Assembly (NCBI GenBank): GCA_937888485.1
Contig: CALAQQ010000073.1
Location: forward strand, 1-12,351
Direction: 5' to 3'
Source of the DNA: an uncultured Clostridia bacterium
GTDB taxonomy: Bacteria; Bacillota; Clostridia; Oscillospirales; Acutalibacteraceae
DNA: 12,351 nucleotides
Under the pieces are notes generated by a model. It worked only from the letters and a program-made list of their open reading frames with translations, ran no database searches and was not told where the DNA came from. This document shows, in pieces, positions 6,392-12,351 of the stretch (position 1 is the stretch's first letter; the number at the start of each line of letters is the position of its first letter). The position numbers and the translations under genes were made by a program.

Positions 6392-7677
6392 GCCGCACCT
6401 CCTTTCGGTGCAGCCGTTTTAACGGTTTTTTTGACGGAAACATCGGGTTTCGGTGGCTCAAAGGGTGCACCTGCCGCCCTGATGTAGGCAAGAAGTCCCC
6501 ATGAACAAATCATGCTTGAACCGCCCCGGCTGACGAAAGGCAGTGTTACGCCCGTCAGAGGCAGAATATCCGTTATTCCGAAAACATTGAGCGAAAGCTG
6601 GAAAAGAAGCATTCCTGCCGCAGAAACGGCAGCAATTGCATAGAAGGTTGAAGCGGCGGTTTTTGCCGAGCGTATTGCGAAAAATGCGATTGCCGCAAAG
6701 CTCAGAAGTACGGCAAGTCCGATTAAAAGACCCATTTCTTCGCAGATAAGACCGAAAACAAGGTCGGTTGACGCCGCATAGACATCACGCAGTTTTCCCT
6801 CACCGATGCCGAGACCGAAAAGTCCTCCGCTTGCCGAATAAATCAGCACTCTTGTCTGCTGATAGCCTGTTGTGTCCATGAAATCCCAGACATGGCGGTA
6901 AGCCGCAAAACGGTTGGCAACATAGGGTTTGAAATAGATAATAAGCGCCGCACCCATGAGAGCAACGGTGCAGATGAGCGCAATTGTTCTGATATCGCCC
7001 GAACGCATGAAAGCGATGAGAATGAATGTAAAAAAGAAAATAAGAGCTGTTCCGAAATCCTTCATGAGAAAGAGAGCACCGACACAGCCGAGGGAGAAAA
7101 TGATGTATCTTGTAAGGCTCACGCTTGAGAGCAGTTTTTCGAGGGATACTGCACCGACGAGAATGAAGGCTACTTTGACAAATTCAGACGGCTGAACGGA
7201 GAAAAATCCGAGGTCAATCCAGTTGAGAGTTCCGTTGATGCTTTTTGCCATAACAAGATTTACGGCAAGAAGTCCTACCGCACCTACGGCGGCAGGATAT
7301 CGCAGAATGCTCGCAAAATGAACATCCTTTATCAGCAGAAGCATTATCAGATAGACCGCAAGTCCGAGTCCGATTGCAATTATCTGTTTGAACGCAAAAT
7401 CTTCGCTGAAGCTTGCGCAGACCGTCAGTCCTATTCCCGAAAGGAAGAATGCAATTGCTTCAAGCTCGAAGTAGTCGTTGCCCGTAACGAGAGTTCCGAT
7501 GAGCATGTAAACCCATTCGGCGGCAATATACCCGAAGAAAATATAGACCATTTTCAGGCTCAGCTCTTCCTGTCTGCAAAGAACGCAGGCGGCACAGATA
7601 AGCTGAAACGCCGTCATGAGTGCCATGACCGTAATCTGCTGAAAATGCGACTGTTTTTTTACAACGGTTTCAGACAT
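6388..7677 (-). CDS. FtsW/RodA/SpoVE-family peptidoglycan glycosyltransferase
   Basis: SEDS-family proteins polymerise lipid II into glycan strands at the membrane and work with a cognate class B PBP, here the adjacent gene. The 429-residue protein is strongly hydrophobic, with roughly ten or more membrane segments. It carries the family motifs NWIDLGFFSVQPSEFVK (QPSEF at 162-166), a STDLVFGLICEEMG segment whose Asp305 matches the catalytic acidic position of RodA, and PFVSRGGSS (about 380-388). The start has AAAGGAGAA upstream and a good promoter behind it, making it the first gene of the leftward cluster. The C-terminal tail (PPKPDVSVKK onward) is basic and proline-containing, and its last codons form the ribosome site of the next gene. 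Family membership is certain; FtsW, RodA and SpoVE cannot be separated by eye. Confidence 0.93.
   Translation of the reverse strand: MSETVVKKQSHFQQITVMALMTAFQLICAACVLCRQEELSLKMVYIFFGYIAAEWVYMLIGTLVTGNDYFELEAIAFFLSGIGLTVCASFSEDFAFKQIIAIGLGLAVYLIMLLLIKDVHFASILRYPAAVGAVGLLAVNLVMAKSINGTLNWIDLGFFSVQPSEFVKVAFILVGAVSLEKLLSSVSLTRYIIFSLGCVGALFLMKDFGTALIFFFTFILIAFMRSGDIRTIALICTVALMGAALIIYFKPYVANRFAAYRHVWDFMDTTGYQQTRVLIYSASGGLFGLGIGEGKLRDVYAASTDLVFGLICEEMGLLIGLAVLLSFAAIAFFAIRSAKTAASTFYAIAAVSAAGMLLFQLSLNVFGITDILPLTGVTLPFVSRGGSSMICSWGLLAYIRAAGAPFEPPKPDVSVKKTVKTAAPKGGAA
6396..6405 (-). promoter_or_regulatory. Strong Shine-Dalgarno for the penicillin-binding protein, embedded in the upstream gene
   Basis: The minus strand reads AAAGGAGGTG, an almost perfect anti-16S match, four bases before the start codon. 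The same bases encode the C-terminal Lys-Gly-Gly of the FtsW/RodA-family protein. With the ATGA overlap, this indicates coupled translation of the pair. Confidence 0.75.
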
Positions 7678-7712
7678 TCCGCATTTCTCCTTTCATCGCA
7701 ACTGATAAACTC

Positions 7713-7741
7713 ATAATATCACATAAAGTCAGATTTTTCAA
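7713..7741 (-). promoter_or_regulatory. Sigma-A-type promoter of the leftward envelope cluster
   Basis: The minus strand has TTGAAA (7736-7741), a 17-bp spacer and TATTAT (7713-7718) preceded by TGA as an extended -10. The predicted start near 7706 leaves a leader of about 29 bases with the AAAGGAGAA ribosome site. This is the only convincing promoter found for the four leftward genes. Confidence 0.7.
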
Positions 7742-7933
7742 TTCCGATTATATTTTAAAACTGTTAACATTTGTGCCGAAAAATATTAAATAATTTCTTT
7801 TAAACTAAAAAAACGGTTTTGTCCCTCAAAAAATTTTTTGGCATATAATGTTATTGTGAAGAAAAGACACACAATACCTTGCGCTTTTTCGCCTGTATCT
7901 CTCCTCTATATATAATATATAATAAAAAAATTA
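7742..7933. other. AT-rich divergent spacer
   Basis: Very AT-rich sequence lies between the promoter of the leftward cluster and the promoter of the cysteine desulfurase gene. It has homopolymer runs and an alternating AT stretch near 7908-7922 but none of the heptamer repeats. A TATAAT at 7844-7849 lacks a convincing -35. I see no gene, tRNA or structured RNA here. Confidence 0.5.
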
Positions 7934-7962
7934 TTGCAAGTGGGGGAAAAGTAGTGTATAAT
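7934..7962 (+). promoter_or_regulatory. Sigma-A-type promoter of the desulfurase-thiI group
   Basis: TTGCAA (7934-7939), a 17-bp spacer and a perfect TATAAT (7957-7962) predict a start near 7969 and a leader of about 44 bases. It is the only good rightward promoter seen for the desulfurase, thiI, cinA and sortase genes. Confidence 0.65.
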
Positions 7963-8012
7963 GTTTTAAATATGATTATAATGGGCATAGTGCCGACAGG
8001 GGTGAAAAGAAG

Positions 8013-9149
8013 ATGACGGAAGCATATTTCGACAACAGCGCAACAACAGCGCCGTGCTGTGAAGCGGTCAAAGCGGTGACCGAAGCGATGACTCAGAGCT
8101 GGGGAAATCCGTCTTCTCTTCATGCCGTAGGCAACAGAGCGAATGCCCTTCTCGAAAGCTCAAGGAACGATATCGCATCCCGTCTTTCATGCTCGCCCGA
8201 AGAAATTTTCTTCACATCGGGCGGTACCGAAAGCAATAACCTCGCAGTTATGGGCGCCGCCTATCAGATGCGCCGCATGGGAAGAAGAATCGTTTCAACG
8301 AGCGTTGAACATTCAAGCATTGACGATACCCTTAACCGCCTTGAAGCGGAGGGTTTCGAAGTTATAAAGCTCAGGGTTGACAGCTACGGCAGAATAAACG
8401 AAAAAGAACTTTATGCCGCAGTCAATTCAAACACGATTTTAATTACAATGATGCTCGTGAATAATGAAATCGGAACAATAATGCCCGTTCAGGCTGCCAA
8501 AAGAGCCGCAATGATGGCGCGTTCACCCGCATTAATCCATTGCGATGCCGTTCAGGCATTCGGAAAAATGCCCGTGAAACCCGCAACTCTCGGCGTTGAC
8601 CTTATGACAGTCAGTTCCCATAAAATCCACGGTCCGAAAGGTGTCGGCGCTCTCTATATCCGCAAGGGTGTGAAGATAAAACCGAGAACCTTCGGCGGTG
8701 AACAGGAAAAGAAAATCAGACCCGGCACTGAGGCGATGCCTCTTATCGCAGGCTTTGCCGCCGCCGCAAGAGTCTTGCCCGACCCTCAGAGAGAGCTTGA
8801 GCATATAACGATGCTTCGTGACTACATGGTTTCGAAGCTGACGGAAATAGACGGAATTGTTATCAATTCACCGCCTGATGCTCTGCCGTATGTGACGAAC
8901 ATCTCGCTCATCGGCATAAAATCCGAGCCGATGCTCAACTTCCTTTCGGACAGAGGAATCTGTGTTTCAAGCGGTTCGGCATGTTCAAAGGGTAAAAAAA
9001 GCCATGTTCTCATGCAGATGAATCTCGACAGAAGCAGACTTGACGGTCCGCTGAGAATCAGCTTTTCAAGATTTACCACAATTCAGGAAATTGACGCTCT
9101 TATTCTTGGAATCATGGAAGGTAAAAAAGTTATAAGAGCTTTGAAATAA
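8013..9149 (+). CDS. Cysteine desulfurase (NifS/IscS family, ThiI partner)
   Basis: This PLP enzyme converts cysteine to alanine and hands the sulfur on as a persulfide. At 378 residues it has the usual family length. The PLP lysine lies in SSHKIHGPKG (Lys204), with His100 in SVEHSS and Asp178 in HCDAVQAFGK. The catalytic cysteine is Cys324 in SSGSACSKGKKS. The start is ATG 8013, eight bases after an AGGGGTG ribosome site. thiI follows after 17 bases, the arrangement of B. subtilis nifZ-thiI, where the desulfurase supplies sulfur for tRNA 4-thiouridine. A dedicated role with ThiI is therefore likely, although a general Fe-S role cannot be excluded because no iscU/sufU-type scaffold gene is in view. 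Confidence 0.93.
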   Translation: MTEAYFDNSATTAPCCEAVKAVTEAMTQSWGNPSSLHAVGNRANALLESSRNDIASRLSCSPEEIFFTSGGTESNNLAVMGAAYQMRRMGRRIVSTSVEHSSIDDTLNRLEAEGFEVIKLRVDSYGRINEKELYAAVNSNTILITMMLVNNEIGTIMPVQAAKRAAMMARSPALIHCDAVQAFGKMPVKPATLGVDLMTVSSHKIHGPKGVGALYIRKGVKIKPRTFGGEQEKKIRPGTEAMPLIAGFAAAARVLPDPQRELEHITMLRDYMVSKLTEIDGIVINSPPDALPYVTNISLIGIKSEPMLNFLSDRGICVSSGSACSKGKKSHVLMQMNLDRSRLDGPLRISFSRFTTIQEIDALILGIMEGKKVIRALK

Positions 9150-9166
9150 TATATCGGAGACTAAAG

Positions 9167-10339
9167 ATGAAAGAAATTATCTTAATTAAAAACGGAGAGC
9201 TTGCTCTCAAGGGTCTCAACAGAAGAACCTTTGAGGATATGCTCATCAAGAATATGAAGCGCAGACTTGCTTCGGCGGGAAATTTCAAGTTTACCGTTTC
9301 GCAGTCAACAATCGTTGCAGAGCCCGAAGAAGGTGCAGACCTTGAGGATGCGGTTGAACGCATCAAAAAGATTTTCGGCATTGCAGGATTTTCAAGAGCT
9401 GCGGCAGTTGAAAAGGATATGGAAGTTATTCTGAGAAGCGCTGAAGAATACCTGGCTCCCCAGCTTCTCGGAGTGCGCACCTTCAAGGTTGAGGCAAAGC
9501 GTTCGGATAAGAAATTCCCCCTCGGCTCACCCGAAATCTGCAGAGAAACGGGCGGATATCTTCTTCGCAAGTTCCCCCACCTTGAGGTTGACGTTCATAA
9601 CCCCGACATGGTTGTCACCGTTGAAGTAAGAGATACCCATGCCTATATCCACGGCAAACAGATAAAGGGTGCAGGCGGAATGCCCACAGGCTCGGCAGGA
9701 AGGTCTGCAATCCTCATTTCGGGCGGTATCGACAGCCCCGTTGCCGCATATATGATGGCGAAAAGAGGTCTTGAGCTTATCGCAATCCATTTTGCATCGC
9801 CTCCCTATACAAGCGAAAGAGCAGAACAGAAGGTTCATTCGCTTTTAAAGCAGGTCAGCAAATATTCGGGCAGAATAACTCTTTTCGTTGTTCCGTTCAC
9901 AGAAACTCAGGAGCAGATTAAAGACAACTGCCCCGAGGATATATTCACCGTTGTCATGCGCCGCATGATGATGAGAGTTTCACAGATTATCGCTCAGAGA
10001 GAGCACGCAGGAGCTCTTATCACGGGCGAAAGCGTGGGTCAGGTTGCAAGCCAGACAATGCCTGCCATTGCCTGTACCGATGCAGTTTGCGAAATGCCCG
10101 TTTTCCGTCCTCTTATCGGCATGGATAAGGACGAGGTTGTTGCGATTTCCAGAAAAATAGATACTTTTGATATTTCAATTCTTCCCTATGAGGACTGCTG
10201 CACGGTATTCACCCCGAAGCATCCGAAAACACGCCCGACGATTGACTACGTTGAGAAATGCGAAAAGGCTCTCGACGTTGAAAGACTCGTCAATGAAGCG
10301 GTTGAGGGAACAAGATTTATTCATATTAACGCTTATTAA
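9167..10339 (+). CDS. thiI: tRNA 4-thiouridine sulfurtransferase ThiI
   Basis: ThiI adenylates uridine 8 of tRNA and replaces its oxygen with sulfur. In some bacteria it also serves thiamine thiazole synthesis. The 390 residues match the shorter Gram-positive form (B. subtilis about 401) without the C-terminal rhodanese domain of E. coli ThiI. Visible parts are an N-terminal ferredoxin-like segment (IKNGELALKGLNR), a THUMP domain (about 60-165), and the ATP-binding PP-loop SGGIDSP at 185-191. A TGESVGQVASQT motif (286-297) and a Cys-Cys pair at 344-345 in YEDCC follow. The ribosome site GGAGA lies 6 bases before the ATG. Without a rhodanese domain the persulfide is probably passed directly from the adjacent desulfurase. 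Its TAA stop shares its last base with repeat copy 4. Confidence 0.96.
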   Translation: MKEIILIKNGELALKGLNRRTFEDMLIKNMKRRLASAGNFKFTVSQSTIVAEPEEGADLEDAVERIKKIFGIAGFSRAAAVEKDMEVILRSAEEYLAPQLLGVRTFKVEAKRSDKKFPLGSPEICRETGGYLLRKFPHLEVDVHNPDMVVTVEVRDTHAYIHGKQIKGAGGMPTGSAGRSAILISGGIDSPVAAYMMAKRGLELIAIHFASPPYTSERAEQKVHSLLKQVSKYSGRITLFVVPFTETQEQIKDNCPEDIFTVVMRRMMMRVSQIIAQREHAGALITGESVGQVASQTMPAIACTDAVCEMPVFRPLIGMDKDEVVAISRKIDTFDISILPYEDCCTVFTPKHPKTRPTIDYVEKCEKALDVERLVNEAVEGTRFIHINAY

Positions 10340-10452
10340 GTGAAGAATGAAGAGTGAAAAGTTAAGGGTGGGCAAAGCCCACACCCGAATACAAATCGGT
10401 CATAGGCAGAGCCTATCCGAAACTGTTCACTATTCACTTTTAACTATTCACT
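10339..10452. repeat. Heptamer-bounded intergenic repeat, copy 4
   Basis: This is the most symmetrical copy. The left arm is four 7-bp units (10339-10366), starting on the last base of the thiI stop codon. Two hairpins follow: GTGGGC (10368-10373), loop AAA, GCCCAC (10377-10382); and ATAGGC (10402-10407), loop AGA, GCCTAT (10411-10416), the latter lengthened by TCGG/CCGA flanks. The right arm is four inverted units (10425-10452), ending four bases before the cinA ribosome site. Only about 17 bases of the thiI-cinA spacer lie outside it. Confidence 0.8.
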
Positions 10453-10469
10453 AAAACAAGGAGAAAACT

Positions 10470-11717
10470 ATGTCCGTTTGCGAAATTCTTTCCGTCGGCA
10501 CGGAAATACTGCTCGGCGATATACTCAACACAAATTCAAAATATCTCTCCGTGCAGCTTGCAAAGCTCGGCATATCGGTGCTCCGCCACACAACAGTCGG
10601 CGACAATCCCGAAAGACTTGCCGCCGCATTGAAAACTGCTCTTGAAAGAAGCGATATCGTTATCGCAACGGGCGGTCTCGGTCCTACGGCAGATGACATA
10701 ACAAGGGATGTCTGCTGCGAGGTAATGGGATTTGAAATGACGCTCGATAATGCAATCGCAGAAAAAATAAAGGGTTATTTCAACTCAAAGGGTCTTGAAA
10801 TGCCCGAAACAAATCTCCGTCAGGCTTATGTACCCGTCGGAGGCGAAGTTTTCACAAATAACCACGGCACAGCGCCCGGTCTGGGTCTTAAAAAAGACGG
10901 AAAATGCGTTGTTATGCTTCCGGGACCTCCCTATGAAATGGCGCCGATGTATCACGAAAGCGTTGCCCCATATCTGCGTGAATATTCCGAGGGCGCAATA
11001 GTTTCCCATACTGTAAGAACAATGGGAATCGGCGAAAGCGCAATGGCGGAAATCTGTGCCGATTTGCTTGATAACGAAAACCCGACAGTTGCTCCCTATG
11101 CAAAAAAAGGCGAGGCACTTCTTCGGATTACCGCAAAAGGCGAAAGCGAAGAAGCAGCAGAAAAGCTCTGCAAACCGGTCATTGATGAGGTATGCAGAAG
11201 GCTCGGCAATTATGTTTACGGTATCGACAGCGAAAGCATCGAACAGAGGGTTGTTGAGCTTCTCAAAGAAAACGGACTCACCCTTGCAACTGCAGAAAGC
11301 TGTACTGCGGGATATATCCCCAAAAGAATAACGGATATCGCAGGCGCAAGTGCTGTTTTTGAATTCGGTGCGGTAACCTATTCAAACGAAATGAAACAGA
11401 AAGTTCTCGGCGTGAAAGAGGAAACTCTTGCTTCTTACGGTGCGGTAAGTGAACAGACGGCAAGAGAAATGGCTTCGGGAATACGCCGTGTTTCGGGTGC
11501 GGACATCGGAATTTCCGTTACGGGAATTGCAGGTCCGGGAAGCGACGGCACGGATAAACCCGTCGGCCTCTGCTTCATCGCTCTCGATGCAGAGGGTTAT
11601 AATACCTTTGAAAAAATCGAAACAGGCAAGAATGACAGGGAATATAACCGCTACGTTACGGCATCCCGTGCGCTCAATCTTGCAAGAGTATATATAGAGG
11701 AAAGGGGAAAAAGCTGA
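10470..11717 (+). CDS. cinA: CinA: MoCF-like domain fused to nicotinamide-nucleotide amidase
   Basis: CinA proteins hydrolyse ADP-ribose-type pyrophosphates with the N-terminal domain and deamidate nicotinamide mononucleotide with the C-terminal PncC domain, salvaging pyridine nucleotides. In some Gram-positives the gene is tied to competence. The 415 residues match the full-length family. The N-terminal domain has SVGTEILLGDILNTN and TGGLGPTADDITRD (67-80), with PGPPYEM at 151-157. The amidase domain has TAESCTAG with Ser277 and TGIAGPGSDGTDKPVG (about 351-366). The ribosome site AAGGAG is at 10458-10463. The gene is separated from thiI only by repeat copy 4 and overlaps the sortase gene by one base. 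Confidence 0.96.
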   Translation: MSVCEILSVGTEILLGDILNTNSKYLSVQLAKLGISVLRHTTVGDNPERLAAALKTALERSDIVIATGGLGPTADDITRDVCCEVMGFEMTLDNAIAEKIKGYFNSKGLEMPETNLRQAYVPVGGEVFTNNHGTAPGLGLKKDGKCVVMLPGPPYEMAPMYHESVAPYLREYSEGAIVSHTVRTMGIGESAMAEICADLLDNENPTVAPYAKKGEALLRITAKGESEEAAEKLCKPVIDEVCRRLGNYVYGIDSESIEQRVVELLKENGLTLATAESCTAGYIPKRITDIAGASAVFEFGAVTYSNEMKQKVLGVKEETLASYGAVSEQTAREMASGIRRVSGADIGISVTGIAGPGSDGTDKPVGLCFIALDAEGYNTFEKIETGKNDREYNRYVTASRALNLARVYIEERGKS

Positions 11718-12351
11718 TGAATTCCAAAAAGATTTGTTCAATTCTCTGCGCTGTTTTTGCGGCGGTAACGGCAATATTCGTTGCTCTTTCGGTTGTGAAT
11801 GTTGTCAAAAAGCCCGATGCACAGACAGAGCTTGAAACCAATGCCGCGGAATATATTATGAACGGCGGCGAAAAATTCGATGTTCTTGCGGAAACTCTTT
11901 CGGGAGTTGTTTCAAACAACGTGAAAAAGCAGGGCAGCTTTCCCGACGGAATAATTGAAGAACTCAAGCAGCCCTATTCAATCAACAATAATCTTGTCGG
12001 ATGGCTTTCCGTTCCGGGAACGGAGCTTGACACCGCCATTCTTCAGAGCAATGATAATGAAAGATATCTCAAAAAGGATTTTTACGAAAGAAGCACCACT
12101 TCCACCACCTCAACGAACTACGGCAATCTTTATCTTGACTACCGTTGCATGAAAGACGGTATCAATAAAAACATGATAATCCACGGACATACGACCAGCA
12201 GAATGGGTGCAGACGTTCCCAAGCAGGCATTCCGTTCTCTTTATGACTACAAGGACAAGCAGAATTTCATTGACAGTCCGATAATCAGATACTCCACGCT
12301 CTATGAGGAGTATACTTATAAAATCTGCGCCGTTTTCCTTTCAACAACCCA
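11717..12351 (+). CDS. srtB: Class B sortase, N-terminal part (cut by window edge)
   Basis: Sortases cleave a C-terminal sorting signal and attach the protein to peptidoglycan or build pili. The 211 visible residues begin with a short basic stretch and one membrane segment (about 9-29). The class B core follows: NNLVGWLSVPGTELDTAILQ (91-110), YGNLYLDYRC, and MIIHGHTT with the catalytic His at 158. The region up to the right edge ends CAVFLSTT, before the catalytic Cys and Arg would be expected. A Ser/Thr-rich loop (STTSTTSTN, 126-134) precedes strand YGNLYLD. The ATG shares one base with the cinA stop (TGATG), and an AGGAAAGGGG stretch upstream can serve as ribosome site. No substrate with a sorting signal is in the window. 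Class B is inferred from motif spacing. Confidence 0.88.
   Translation, partial: MNSKKICSILCAVFAAVTAIFVALSVVNVVKKPDAQTELETNAAEYIMNGGEKFDVLAETLSGVVSNNVKKQGSFPDGIIEELKQPYSINNNLVGWLSVPGTELDTAILQSNDNERYLKKDFYERSTTSTTSTNYGNLYLDYRCMKDGINKNMIIHGHTTSRMGADVPKQAFRSLYDYKDKQNFIDSPIIRYSTLYEEYTYKICAVFLSTT

Noticed and set aside
7842..7849. CATATAAT resembling a sporulation sigma-E/K -10 or a second desulfurase promoter
   Set aside because: No matching -35 for sigma-E, sigma-K or sigma-G is present. The sigma-A option needs TTGTCC at 19 bp. A much better promoter lies at 7934-7962.
7984..7994. GGCA-TAG-TGCC mini hairpin in the desulfurase leader
   Set aside because: A four-base stem is expected by chance, and nothing marks it as an operator or riboswitch.
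7851..8123. 90-codon leftward frame over the desulfurase promoter and start
   Set aside because: It covers a strong promoter and the desulfurase N-terminus, has no ribosome site, and its tail is low-complexity AT-rich sequence.

Overview
The window looks like chromosome of a spore-forming, gut-type clostridium, most like the Ruminococcaceae/Oscillospiraceae. This is inferred from an intact SpoIIE, a class B sortase, strong AGGAGG-type ribosome sites, gene content and moderate GC with very AT-rich gaps. No species is claimed. No rRNA, tRNA, phage, transposase or CRISPR array is visible.

Layout. (1) At positions 1-32 the first codons of an unknown gene run leftward off the edge. Its promoter lies back to back with the spoIIE promoter region. 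(2) spoIIE (332-2626, +) encodes the membrane-bound PP2C phosphatase that activates sigma-F. (3) A leftward cell-envelope cluster occupies 2795-7677. In transcription order it holds an FtsW/RodA-family glycan polymerase, a class B penicillin-binding protein (4-bp overlap), a stand-alone GlmU-like left-handed beta-helix acyltransferase, and GlmM phosphoglucosamine mutase (3-bp gap). It therefore joins a glycan polymerase/transpeptidase pair with enzymes of UDP-GlcNAc supply. A good sigma-A-type promoter precedes the first gene. (4) A 335-bp AT-rich divergent spacer follows, and then a rightward group: cysteine desulfurase, ThiI, CinA and a class B sortase cut by the right edge. The desulfurase and ThiI together make a dedicated tRNA 4-thiouridine (and possibly thiamine) sulfur relay.

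The most unusual content is not protein-coding. Four intergenic spaces (211-312, 2630-2789, 4867-5038, 10339-10452) are filled by related mosaic elements. Their ends are runs of degenerate 7-bp units (consensus AGTKAAR, written inverted at the other end). Their interiors carry short perfect hairpins whose stems are conserved while the loops differ. The elements abut genes so tightly that they supply part of two stop regions. One replaces its right arm with a different heptamer (ATTRCGA). They resemble MITE-like or STRR-like repeats, but I cannot name the family. A separate 12-bp inverted repeat at 4813-4863 encloses the ribosome-binding site of the GlmU-like gene.
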